Of a stretch of 64,000 bases of DNA, positions 34,413 to 42,741 are shown piece by piece. This stretch comes from Planctomycetota bacterium. Its GTDB lineage: Bacteria; Planctomycetota; UBA1135; GCA-002686595. A program made the translations under genes and the position numbers. The notes beneath the pieces are model-generated. The model searched no databases. It saw nothing but the letters and a program-made list of their open reading frames with translations, and was not told the origin of the DNA. Each line of letters starts with the position of its first letter. The stretch's first letter is position 1. The DNA lies in contig JAEUHY010000036.1 of the NCBI GenBank assembly GCA_016795325.1, positions 62,001-126,000 on the forward strand, written 5' to 3'.

Positions 34413-36131
34413 ATGAGCACGACCGCCCAGCGCCTGCGCCTGCTCCAGCAATTGCGCCTGAGCGACACGCAGCGCGCTCTCGTGTGGGCCGGGCTGGTGG
34501 GCTTGCTCGGCGCCCTGGTCTCCGTCGGCTTCCGACAACTCGCACAGCAGGCGCAGGAGCTCTTCTGGGGCGTCCCCGGCGACCCGGCGCGCTTCGCCGA
34601 CGAACTGCATTGGGCCCGCAAACTGTTCGTGCCCGCGCTCGGCGGCCTCGCCGCGGGCCTCGTGATTCGCTTCGGCGCGCACCTCGCCAAGGGCCAGCCC
34701 TCGGCCGACTTCATGGAGGCCGTCGCGCTCGGCGACGGCACGATCCGCGTGCGCCCGAGCCTGGTGAAGAGCAGCGCCTCGCTGCTCAGCGTCGCCAGCG
34801 GCGGCTCGATCGGCCGCGAAGGTGCGATGGCGCAACTCGCCTCGATGCTCGCATCCTGGGTCGGCCGCCGTCGCGACCTCCCCAAGCCGCGCCTGCAACT
34901 GCTCGTCGCGTGCGGCGCGGCGGCCGGCATCGCATCCGCCTACAACGCTCCAATCGCCGGAGCACTGTTCGTGGCGGAGATCGTGCTCGGCACGATCGCG
35001 ATGGAGAGCCTCGGGCCACTGGTGTTCGCCTCCGTCGTGTCGACCGTGACGACGCGCGAGCTGCTCGGCCAAGCCCCGCTGTTCGAAACGCCCGCCTTCG
35101 AGCTCGTCAGTCCGCTCGAGCTCGGCCCCTACCTGATCCTCGGCGCGATGCTCGGCGCGTCCGCGCCGTTGTTCGTGCGCACCCTGCGCGCGGCCGACAC
35201 GCACGCCGCACGCTGGGTCCCCTCCGTGCCGCTGCGCCTGTGCGCAGGCGGCCTGATCGTCGGGCTGCTCTCGCTCGTGCGCCCCGAAGTGTGGGGCAAC
35301 GGCAACCCGCAAATCGGCGCAATCCTCTCGGGCCACGGCGCGGCCGAGCTGGTGGCCACGGTGCTGCTGTTCAAGTTCGCCGCGACCGTCGCCTGCGTCG
35401 GCTCGGGCGCGGTCGGCGGGGTGTTCACTCCCACCCTCTTCCTCGGCGCCTCGTTCGGCGCACTCTTCGGCTCGATCGTGCAGCGCATGGGCGCGAGCTG
35501 GACAGCTTCGCCGAGCGCCTACGCGCTGGTCGGCATGGGCGCCTTCCTCGCCGGCGCGACGCACGCACCGCTCACCGCGATCTTGATGCTGTTCGAGATG
35601 ACGCTCGACTACGGCATCGTGCTGCCGCTGATGCTCGCCAGCGTGACGGCCTACTACACGGCGCGTGCGATCGACGCGGGCTCGCTGTACTCGGCGAAAC
35701 TCGCGACGCGCGAAGCCGAGAGCGCGCGGAGCCAAGACGAGACCATCCGCGCGCTGCTGCGGCCGAACCCGGTCACCGTGCCGCCCAACGCGAGCTTCGA
35801 AGAGCTCGTCGCGAAGTTCGGCTCGCACCGCCACAACTACCTGTACGTCGTCGACGAGCAGCAGCGCCTCCTCGGCGCCGTGGGATTGCACGACATCAAG
35901 CCGCTGCTCGCGCGACCCGAGCTGGCGCGCCTCGTGCTCGCCTCCGAACTCATGCACACCGAGTTCCCGTGCCTGCCCGCTGATGCGCCGCTCGGCGTCG
36001 CGCTCGAACGCCTCCTCGCGCACGACGGCGAACGTCTTCCGGTGGTCGAGAACGAGAGTTCACGCCTGCTCGTCGGCGCCCTCGCCAAGCGGGACGTCAT
36101 GCTCACGCTGAGCCTGCGTCGCAGCGCCTGA
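34413..36131 (+). CDS. CLC chloride channel/transporter with CBS domains
   Basis: A 572-residue CLC protein. The selectivity and gating motifs are SGGSIGREGAMAQLASML (gating Glu in GREG) and GGVFTPTLFLGASFGALFG, with GAGAFLAG-like VGMGAFLAGATHAPLTAIL as the third. A pair of CBS domains follows (about 440-570), the second with HRHNYLYVVDEQQRLLGAVG and ERLPVVENES. The gating Glu is kept; the proton Glu equivalent (LFVAEIVLGT) may be present, so a H+/Cl- exchanger is possible. Start chosen at the ATG 34413 (M-S-T-T-A-Q-R), after a non-conserved open stretch. Confidence 0.9.
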   Translation: MSTTAQRLRLLQQLRLSDTQRALVWAGLVGLLGALVSVGFRQLAQQAQELFWGVPGDPARFADELHWARKLFVPALGGLAAGLVIRFGAHLAKGQPSADFMEAVALGDGTIRVRPSLVKSSASLLSVASGGSIGREGAMAQLASMLASWVGRRRDLPKPRLQLLVACGAAAGIASAYNAPIAGALFVAEIVLGTIAMESLGPLVFASVVSTVTTRELLGQAPLFETPAFELVSPLELGPYLILGAMLGASAPLFVRTLRAADTHAARWVPSVPLRLCAGGLIVGLLSLVRPEVWGNGNPQIGAILSGHGAAELVATVLLFKFAATVACVGSGAVGGVFTPTLFLGASFGALFGSIVQRMGASWTASPSAYALVGMGAFLAGATHAPLTAILMLFEMTLDYGIVLPLMLASVTAYYTARAIDAGSLYSAKLATREAESARSQDETIRALLRPNPVTVPPNASFEELVAKFGSHRHNYLYVVDEQQRLLGAVGLHDIKPLLARPELARLVLASELMHTEFPCLPADAPLGVALERLLAHDGERLPVVENESSRLLVGALAKRDVMLTLSLRRSA

Positions 36132-36144
36132 CGCGCGGCCTACG

Positions 36145-37629
36145 ATGGAACGAGCGATGGCGCCGCAGGCAAACTCCAACCGTCTTCTGCTCGGCGTCGT
36201 CGGGGCCTTGACCGTCGTGCTCGGCGGCCTTTGGCTCTGGCGCGGCCGCGCTGTGCCGCACTCCGATCCGGCGCCGCGCCAACCGTCGCCCGAAGCCGAG
36301 CAAAGCGTGGATGCGAGCCCTGCGCTCGACGTCCCCGCCGAACGCACCGCGCAGCCCGCGCCCGCTGCCGAGGCGGCGCCGCGCGAGCCGCAAGTCGTGC
36401 TGATCGGCGTCGTCAGCGGCCCCGACGGCCCGCAGGCGAACGCGAACGTGATCCTCGCGCCCGCCTACAACCTTCCGCCGTCGCGCGGGTTCGAAGTCGA
36501 AGCGCTGGAGCTCGACGCGCAGCAGGACTGGGCGCGCAACTACACGAACGGCCGCACGTTCCGCACCGACGCGCGCGGCGAGTTTCGAGCCGAAATCAAC
36601 GCTTGGTTCGCCTCGACGCGCGCCACTCCCCCACGCGCAGCCGATCAACGCGCCGCGTTGTGGGTCAAGTTGCTGCGCGACGGCGCCGATCCGGTCGAGT
36701 TCGAGCTGCGCGTGCCGCTGGGCGCCTTCATCACCGACCGCCAGGCCGACGTCGAGTACCGCGCGCAACTGCGTTTCGCGGGTCGCTGCCAGGTGCGCGG
36801 CCGTGTCGTCGCCGAAAAGCTCGGCGAAGAAGCTCCCGAGTTGCAGGTGGCGGCCTTCGCGCTCGTCGACGGAGCGCCGCACAAGCGGCCGCAGGCTCAG
36901 GTGACGTGCCGAGCCGGCAGCGGCGAGTTCGAGTTCGAACTGCCGTGCGACTTCGTGGGGCTGCTCGTGATGTGGGCCGACGGCTTTCGGCCGCGCACGC
37001 TCGAGCTGCGCGCCGGCTCGCAGGACGTGGGCGAACACGCGCTCGAGCGCGGCGCGACGATCCGCGGACGCGCGAGCATCGCCGGCGAGCCGGTGTCAGG
37101 CTTGGTGCGCGCGCAGCCGCAGCCCGCCGGTGCGCTGGACTGCTCGCTCGGCGAAGTTTGGGTGACCTGGGACGGAGATCAGTTCGAGTGGACCGTCGCG
37201 AGCGACTTCAGCGCCGAGGACGGCTCGTTCGAGCTGCGCGGGCTTCGACCAGGCGTCTACTCGGTTTCGCTCGGCGCGTTGCGCCGCGGCTACGCCTCCG
37301 AGTTGCCTGCGGTTGAGCTGACGGCGCCGGCGAGCGGCGTGGAGCTCGCGCCCGCATGCGCACGCGTCGAACTGCTCGTGTTCCGCGCCGGGGCGCCGCT
37401 CGCGAACGCGTCGTTCGAGGTCGCCGAGACCGCGGCCGGCGCGCGCCGCATCGGCGGGACGCGCACCGACGCCGAGGGCCGCGCGGTGCTCTACCTCGAC
37501 CCCAAGTGCGAGACGATCGTGGTCTTCCAGGCGCCCGCGGATTCGCAGCACTCGGTTGCGCCGCCGATCGAACAGCGCATCTCCACGCCGCCCGCGGGCC
37601 AGTCGCGCTCGATCCGGATCGACGTTTGA
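36145..37629 (+). CDS. Secreted protein with carboxypeptidase-regulatory-like repeats
   Basis: A 494-residue exported protein: hydrophobic N-terminus (LLLGVVGALTVVLGGLWLW), Pro/Ala-rich linker (about 45-80) and then repeated beta-sandwich-like modules. Strand pairs such as VVLIGVVSGPDGPQANANVI and FELRGLRPGVYSVSLG recall the CarboxypepD_reg/SdrD-B fold. The first ATG (36145) and a second one 12 bases on are both plausible; GGA eight bases before the second could be its ribosome binding site. It lies 13 bp after the CLC gene. A paralogue of the same design follows directly. Confidence 0.68.
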   Translation: MERAMAPQANSNRLLLGVVGALTVVLGGLWLWRGRAVPHSDPAPRQPSPEAEQSVDASPALDVPAERTAQPAPAAEAAPREPQVVLIGVVSGPDGPQANANVILAPAYNLPPSRGFEVEALELDAQQDWARNYTNGRTFRTDARGEFRAEINAWFASTRATPPRAADQRAALWVKLLRDGADPVEFELRVPLGAFITDRQADVEYRAQLRFAGRCQVRGRVVAEKLGEEAPELQVAAFALVDGAPHKRPQAQVTCRAGSGEFEFELPCDFVGLLVMWADGFRPRTLELRAGSQDVGEHALERGATIRGRASIAGEPVSGLVRAQPQPAGALDCSLGEVWVTWDGDQFEWTVASDFSAEDGSFELRGLRPGVYSVSLGALRRGYASELPAVELTAPASGVELAPACARVELLVFRAGAPLANASFEVAETAAGARRIGGTRTDAEGRAVLYLDPKCETIVVFQAPADSQHSVAPPIEQRISTPPAGQSRSIRIDV

Positions 37630-37761
37630 GCGTGCGGCCGACTCGCGCGTTGTGACGCGCAGAACCGGCGTCGTGCGTGCTCCGCCCGGCTTTGGCGCAG
37701 CCTCTACACGCCGCCGAGTTGCCGATCCGCGCTCGATGCGTTCCGATGGAATGTGCTCGCC

Positions 37762-39228
37762 ATGCGAACTCGAACCCTGCTCGTGGTGTTGGGCTCTGCA
37801 GCCGCTGTGCTGATCGCAGCACTGTGGTGGCGCGGCGGCGACACCAGCACGAACGCAGCGCAAGCGCCGCAGGCCAGGCCCGCGGCGCAGGAGCCACGCT
37901 CCGAGCCCGAGTTGCTCACGCCGACACCCGATCCGGAGCGAAGCGCAGCACCTCCGAGCGAGCCGAGCGTCGTGCGCGCGACCGTCGAACTCACGCCGAC
38001 GCGAGCCACGCTGACGGGGATTGTGCTGGAAGCTGGGGTCCCGGTGGAGGGCGCGAACGTGGTGGTCGTCAGGGGAACGAGCGACCTCGCACAGTACGCC
38101 GTCCGCGCGGAAGTGATCAACGTGACGCGCGAAGTGCGCCAGCAGCGCGAAGCGCGGATTCGCTCCGGACCTCGGACGCAGAGCGATGCTGAAGGCCGCT
38201 TTCGCCTGGACATTTCCAGCCTGTTCCGCAGCGGACCTCCAGCCGCCCTGTGGATCGAAGTCCGAGCCGGCGGCCGCTACACGAACCACTACGACCTGCC
38301 GCTGTCGCCTGCACTGCGTGACGCCGCGCCATCCGAGTTCGAGCACGAAGTCACGCTCGCACTCGAACCGGCGTGCATCATCCTCGCCAGCTTCGCACTC
38401 GCTGAAGTCGAGCCCGCGCGCGCCGAGCAGCCGGTCGCGGAAGCGCCACGCATCCTGCTGCTGCGGGTCGACGACGACGACCTGCGCCGTACCGGCATGC
38501 TCAGTTCGAGCGTCGGCGCCAGCGGCGAATACCAGATTGGCGTCGAGTGTGACCTCGCTTACGTGCTGCTCGCGCATGCGCCCGGGCGGCGTCCGCTCGG
38601 ACTGCGTGTGCAGGCGGTCGGCGAGACGCGCCTGGGCCGCTTCGAGCTCGAGCGCGGCGCCAGTGTGAACGGGCGCGTGATGTGCAGCGGCGCTCCCACT
38701 CGCGCCTTGGTGACGTTCGAACTCGAAGCCGACTCACAGGCAGTGCGGTTCGTCGACGATCAATTCTGCGAACGCAACGGGGTCTTCGAGTGCGGTCGGC
38801 TCAGCGTGCAGACGAACGCCAACGGCGAGTTCCGCGCGGAGGGACTCGCCGCCGCGCGCTACAAGGTGCGCGTCGTGCCAGCGGACAACCCCAGCGCGAC
38901 AAGTGATCGCGAATGGAAGATCGAGGTCCCGGCCAACAACGTCGTGTTCGAGCTGGAGCTGGGGCAGATCGACCTGCGCGTGCGCCGCGCAGGCGCGCCC
39001 GCCGTCGGCCAGATGATCTCGATCCACCACCGCAGCCCGAACGGCAACTCCGGCGGCGCCCTGGTCACCGACAACGACGGCGCAGCGCTGCTGCGGCTGC
39101 GGCCCGATCAACGCACGACGCTCGAGCTGCGCTGGCGCGAGTTCAAGGGCGGCCCGGAGTACGTGCGCCAAGTCGACGCGCCGTTTCCGGGCGTCGGGCA
39201 ACGCGCGGAGCTCGTGATCGAGCTCTAG
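37762..39228 (+). CDS. Paralogue of the preceding secreted repeat protein
   Basis: A 488-residue protein starting MRTRTLLVVLGSAAAVLIAA (a GTG nine bases earlier is possible). Same layout as its upstream neighbour: N-terminal membrane/signal segment, Pro/Ala/Glu-rich linker, then repeated beta-modules (TLTGIVLEAGVPVEGANVVV, FELELGQIDLRVRRAGAPAV). Shared local features include a C-terminal block ending in beta-strands with a Gly-rich ALVTDNDGAALLRL stretch. The pair probably arose by tandem duplication and then diverged extensively. Function unknown. Confidence 0.66.
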   Translation: MRTRTLLVVLGSAAAVLIAALWWRGGDTSTNAAQAPQARPAAQEPRSEPELLTPTPDPERSAAPPSEPSVVRATVELTPTRATLTGIVLEAGVPVEGANVVVVRGTSDLAQYAVRAEVINVTREVRQQREARIRSGPRTQSDAEGRFRLDISSLFRSGPPAALWIEVRAGGRYTNHYDLPLSPALRDAAPSEFEHEVTLALEPACIILASFALAEVEPARAEQPVAEAPRILLLRVDDDDLRRTGMLSSSVGASGEYQIGVECDLAYVLLAHAPGRRPLGLRVQAVGETRLGRFELERGASVNGRVMCSGAPTRALVTFELEADSQAVRFVDDQFCERNGVFECGRLSVQTNANGEFRAEGLAAARYKVRVVPADNPSATSDREWKIEVPANNVVFELELGQIDLRVRRAGAPAVGQMISIHHRSPNGNSGGALVTDNDGAALLRLRPDQRTTLELRWREFKGGPEYVRQVDAPFPGVGQRAELVIEL

Positions 39229-39237
39229 CGCGTTGAC

Positions 39238-40065
39238 TCAAAACGTCTCGCCGTCGTCGTCCGCGCGGCCGCCGCGCTTGCCGCTGCACACGCCGCGCTT
39301 GGACTCGAGCACGAAGCGCGCGAGCTCGACCACTTCGGCGACCGGCGACTGGAACAGCTCTTCGGCGACCTGCTTGGGGCTCTCGCCCGAGCGGAACAAG
39401 CTCCACAGTGCGTGGCGCACGGCCGCGCGGGTGGCGGAGTCGAAGCCGGCGCGGCGCAGGCCGATCGTGTTGGGCGCGCGCCAACGCAGCGGATAACCGC
39501 CGGTGACGATCGAGAACGGCGGCGCGTCCTTGGTGACCGCGGACATCGCCGCGACGAGCGTGAGGCGGCCGACGCGGCAGAACTGGTGCACGGCGGCGCC
39601 GCCCGAGATGAAGGCGCGCTCGGCGACGTGCACGTGTCCGCCGAGCATCGCGCCGTTGACGAGGATCACGTTACGCTCGACGCGGCAGTTGTGCCCGACG
39701 TGCGAGCCGGCCATGAGCATCACTTCGTCGCCCAGGCTGGTGAGCGTGTTCGCGCCCGTGCCACGGTGCACGGTCACGTGTTCGTGAATGCGGCAACGCG
39801 CGCCGATCACGACGCGCGAAGGTTCGTCCTTGTACTTGAGATCCTGCGGCTCGCCGCCGAGCACGCTGCCGGTGCGCACCGTCGAGCTGGCCCCGAGTTC
39901 GACGCAGCCGAAGACGTGCACGGCCGGCCCGAGCTTGCAGCCGTCGCCGATGCGCGCGCCGGCTTCGACGATGGCGTAGGGACCGATCTCGACGTTGGCG
40001 CCGAGTTCGGCGCCGGGGCTCACGACAGCGGTCGGGTGGATCGCGGGCGAAATGGCGGTGCTCAT
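39238..40065 (-). CDS. lpxA: UDP-N-acetylglucosamine acyltransferase
   Basis: LpxA, the first enzyme of lipid A synthesis, adds a 3-hydroxyacyl chain from ACP to UDP-GlcNAc. The left-handed beta-helix is visible as hexapeptide repeats (AELGANVEIGPYAIVEAGAR). Landmarks are GGEPQDLKYKDEPSRVVIG, the catalytic-histidine strand HEHVTVHRGTG and the SHVGHNCRVERNVI turn. The 275 residues fit LpxA; LpxD would need an N-terminal extension. The ATG overlaps the stop of the tRNA 2-selenouridine synthase gene by four bases. It supports a lipid A-bearing outer membrane. Confidence 0.9.
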   Translation of the reverse strand: MSTAISPAIHPTAVVSPGAELGANVEIGPYAIVEAGARIGDGCKLGPAVHVFGCVELGASSTVRTGSVLGGEPQDLKYKDEPSRVVIGARCRIHEHVTVHRGTGANTLTSLGDEVMLMAGSHVGHNCRVERNVILVNGAMLGGHVHVAERAFISGGAAVHQFCRVGRLTLVAAMSAVTKDAPPFSIVTGGYPLRWRAPNTIGLRRAGFDSATRAAVRHALWSLFRSGESPKQVAEELFQSPVAEVVELARFVLESKRGVCSGKRGGRADDDGETF

Positions 40066-41243
40066 GGAGAACGCCCAGCATAGGGCGCCGCGGCGCCGGA
40101 CGAAGCGCGCGCGAAGTCCAGCAGGCGTTGCGCGGCCGCGCGAGGGTCGCCGGCGTCGACGCGCAGCTGCAGCGCGCGGCCTTGTTCGGAGTGGCGGTAC
40201 AGGGGGTCGTAGTAGTGCTCGAGCAGCCGCGCCACGAGCTCGCGCTCGCGCCCCTGGCGCAGCAGCTCCACCAGCGACGGCGCAAACCCGCGCCCGCGCA
40301 GCCGCTCGTCGAGGAAGGCCAGCTGCGGCTCGAGCTGCGTGCGATGGTTCGGACCGGCCAGGTAGTCCTCGAGCAGCACGTCGACGCGGCGCTCGAGAGG
40401 CGCTGCGAGCTCGAGGTTCTCGCCGCCCGCCAGCGCGCCCCACACGCTCGGCGGGACGATGACATTGCCGACCTTGCGGCTCTCACCTTCGATGAACAGC
40501 AGGTCGGCGCGCAAGTGCGGCAGGCGCAGCGCGAGCTCCGTCTCGAACTGCTTCTGCGTGCGCGGCGTGCGCCCCACCATGCCGAGCACCGAACTGCGGT
40601 GTTGCGCGAGGTCTTCGAGGTCGAGCGTCGAACCCGGCGCCAGGCGCTCGAGCTCGCGCAGAACGAGCGTCTTGCCCACGCCGGTGAGTCCGCGCAGCAC
40701 GAACGTGCGCGGCGCGCGCCAGGCGGCGAGCCGCTCGACAAGGCCGAGCCTCCACGCCTTGTAGCCGCCTTCCACCAGCGCGACGCGCTCCCAACCCAGG
40801 CGGCCGAGCAACGCCGCCGTCGAGCGCGAGCGCATGCCGCCGCGCTGGCAATACAGCACCAGCATCCCGTCGCGCGCCGCCGCCGGGGTCGTGACCAGCG
40901 CTTCGCTGAGCGCGCTCAAACCCGGCGCGGTGAACTCGTCGACGAGGCTCTCGAGCTCGAGCGCCGGCGCACTGCGTCCGCCGCACGCGGCGAGCGCCGC
41001 CACGAAGGGCCGCACACGCGCCCGCACCGCGCCGCGCGCGGCGTCGAACGCGGCGTCCGGCGAAGCCTGTCGGTACAACGTCCCGACGAGGGCGCGTTGC
41101 GCGTCGTCGAACAGGGGAACGTTGCTGGCGCCCGGCCAGTGGTCCTGCGCGAACTCCACCGGCGCGCGCAAGTCGACGACGTGGGCGTCGACGAGCGCCT
41201 CGAGCTGAGCCGGCGCGAGTGCGGGGAGTTCGGCGGGAATCAC
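40062..41243 (-). CDS. mnmH: tRNA 2-selenouridine synthase
   Basis: MnmH (SelU/YbbB) replaces sulfur of 2-thiouridine in certain tRNA wobble positions with selenium, via a geranylated intermediate. Two parts are seen in 393 residues: an N-terminal rhodanese domain with DLRAPVEFAQDHWPGASNVP and the active-site loop LYCQRGGMRSRS (Cys near residue 130), then a P-loop domain with GLTGVGKT near 188 and LDLEDLAQHRSSVLG. Selenium use is implied, although no selenophosphate synthetase gene is in view. It is coupled to lpxA, a partner unusual for it. Confidence 0.88.
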   Translation of the reverse strand: MIPAELPALAPAQLEALVDAHVVDLRAPVEFAQDHWPGASNVPLFDDAQRALVGTLYRQASPDAAFDAARGAVRARVRPFVAALAACGGRSAPALELESLVDEFTAPGLSALSEALVTTPAAARDGMLVLYCQRGGMRSRSTAALLGRLGWERVALVEGGYKAWRLGLVERLAAWRAPRTFVLRGLTGVGKTLVLRELERLAPGSTLDLEDLAQHRSSVLGMVGRTPRTQKQFETELALRLPHLRADLLFIEGESRKVGNVIVPPSVWGALAGGENLELAAPLERRVDVLLEDYLAGPNHRTQLEPQLAFLDERLRGRGFAPSLVELLRQGRERELVARLLEHYYDPLYRHSEQGRALQLRVDAGDPRAAAQRLLDFARASSGAAAPYAGRSP

Positions 41244-41265
41244 AACCCGCCGATGATGGCGTGCG

Positions 41266-41895
41266 TCAGCTGTCCTGTCGCGCTTGACTCGACGCGGCCG
41301 GGGCGCCGCGGCCGAGCATCAGATTGCGCACCTGGACGAGCGGCCCGGGCGCGAATCCCGCGATGAACACCAGGTCCCCCAAGTGCAGCGCGTACGCGAG
41401 CAGGAGCGCGTTGCCGGCCAGCGAAAGCCACCAGAACAGACGCGGAAAGTGGCTGTGCGCGGCGCGCTCGCTCGCCCACCACTGGAGCACGAAGCGCGAG
41501 GACCAGAGCGCCTGTCCGAAGCACGCGACCAGAACCCAGGCGAGCGAGGGGTCCTCGCGATGCTGCAGCTCATAGATTGCGCCGGCCGCGAGAGCCGCGG
41601 CGAGGAGCAACGCGACCAGCGTCGCGACGCGGCCGGGCAACGGACGAGCCTTGCCGCGCTGGAACCACAGGTTGCGCGCGTAGATCAGGCCGTTGATCAC
41701 ATAGCCCGCGAGCAACACGTGCGTGTGGCGCGAGAAGGCGTACGCGCCCAGCGTGATGGAGCCCAGCAGCGAGAGGCACCAGAACATAGTGGGCGCCACG
41801 CTGCGCTTCTCGCGCTCGCTCTCCCACCACTGCACGAACGAGCGTGAGAAGAAGGCCGCGTTGCCGAGCCAGCCGAGGACTTGGATCGCGGTCAC
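41266..41895 (-). CDS. LAB_N-domain membrane protein (tandem repeat)
   Basis: A 209-residue membrane protein made of two copies of the LAB_N (lipid A disaccharide synthase N-terminal-like) unit: one with FSRSFVQWWESEREKRSVAP followed by FWCLSLLGSITLGAYAF, the other with SSRFVLQWWASERAAHSHFP followed by FWWLSLAGNALLLAYAL. Each unit has the Q-W-x-x-S-E-R motif and about three helices. Such proteins are found beside polyprenyl-phosphate GT2 enzymes and ArnT-like transferases. The GTG overlaps the GT2 stop by four bases, so it is probably an accessory or flippase-like partner. Confidence 0.8.
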   Translation of the reverse strand: MTAIQVLGWLGNAAFFSRSFVQWWESEREKRSVAPTMFWCLSLLGSITLGAYAFSRHTHVLLAGYVINGLIYARNLWFQRGKARPLPGRVATLVALLLAAALAAGAIYELQHREDPSLAWVLVACFGQALWSSRFVLQWWASERAAHSHFPRLFWWLSLAGNALLLAYALHLGDLVFIAGFAPGPLVQVRNLMLGRGAPAASSQARQDS

Positions 41896-42710
41896 GGCGC
41901 CTGCGCTCCGTCGTCGGGCGGGGGCACGAGCGCCACGCGGCGGATGCGCGAGCGCATCCAGCGCACCGCGAGCAGATCGCGGAACGCGCGGAAGGCGCGG
42001 TTCAGCACTCCGTACTTCGACGTCCCCGAGCGACGCGGAAAGTGCGAAACCGGGTGCTCGAGCACCGAGAAGCCGTAGTAGCGCAGCAAGGTGGGCATGA
42101 AGCGGTGCATGCCCTCGAAGTGCAGCGGGATCTCGCGGATCGCGGGGGCGCGAAAGACCTTCAGCGAGCAACCCGTGTCGCGGATGGAGTCCGCGCTGAG
42201 CCAATTGCGGACGGCGTTCGCGACCTTCGAACTGACGCGGCGCACGAAGTTGTCGTTGCGCTTGAGGCGGTAGCCGACCACGGCGTCGTTCGCGCCGAGC
42301 CGTTCGATCATCGCCGGCAGGTCCGCCGGATCGTTTTGCATGTCGGCGTCGAGCGTTGCGACGAGCGGCGCGCGCGAGCTGTGGATGCCAACGCGCATCG
42401 CGGTGGTCTGACCGCAGTTGCGCGCGAAGACCACGCAACGGACGCGCGGGTCGCGACGCGCGAGCGCGCGCATGACCTCGGTGGAACCGTCGGTGCTGCC
42501 GTCGTCGACGAGCACGAGCTCCCACTTGACGCGTTCGCCGAACACCTCGAGCACGCGTTGGTACAGCGGCTCGAGGTTGTCTTTCTCGTCGTACACCGGT
42601 GCGACGAGGCTGAGCTGCAGCTCCGCAGTCGCGCACTTGCTGCCCGCTGTGCGGTCGGCGGCGCGCGGAGTGGCTTGGTGTGGCATTGCGGAGATTCTGA
42701 GGTGTTGCAA
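41892..42710 (-). CDS. Family 2 glycosyltransferase (polyprenyl-phosphate sugar transferase-like)
   Basis: A 272-residue GT-A enzyme of the dolichol/undecaprenyl-phosphate mannosyl- or glucosyltransferase type. The fold features are APVYDEKDNLEPLYQ, LVDDGSTDGSTEVM with the nucleotide-sugar Asp pair, LDADMQNDPADLP with the metal site, and RDTGCSLKVFRAPAI near the acceptor. There are no obvious membrane helices after the catalytic core. Expected product: a sugar on a lipid carrier used by the divergent ArnT-like transferase. The first Met at 42710 and one eight residues on are both possible starts. Confidence 0.85.
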   Translation of the reverse strand: MQHLRISAMPHQATPRAADRTAGSKCATAELQLSLVAPVYDEKDNLEPLYQRVLEVFGERVKWELVLVDDGSTDGSTEVMRALARRDPRVRCVVFARNCGQTTAMRVGIHSSRAPLVATLDADMQNDPADLPAMIERLGANDAVVGYRLKRNDNFVRRVSSKVANAVRNWLSADSIRDTGCSLKVFRAPAIREIPLHFEGMHRFMPTLLRYYGFSVLEHPVSHFPRRSGTSKYGVLNRAFRAFRDLLAVRWMRSRIRRVALVPPPDDGAQAP

Positions 42711-42741
42711 CGGGCGAGTCCAACTAGCAGTTTAGCTCGCC

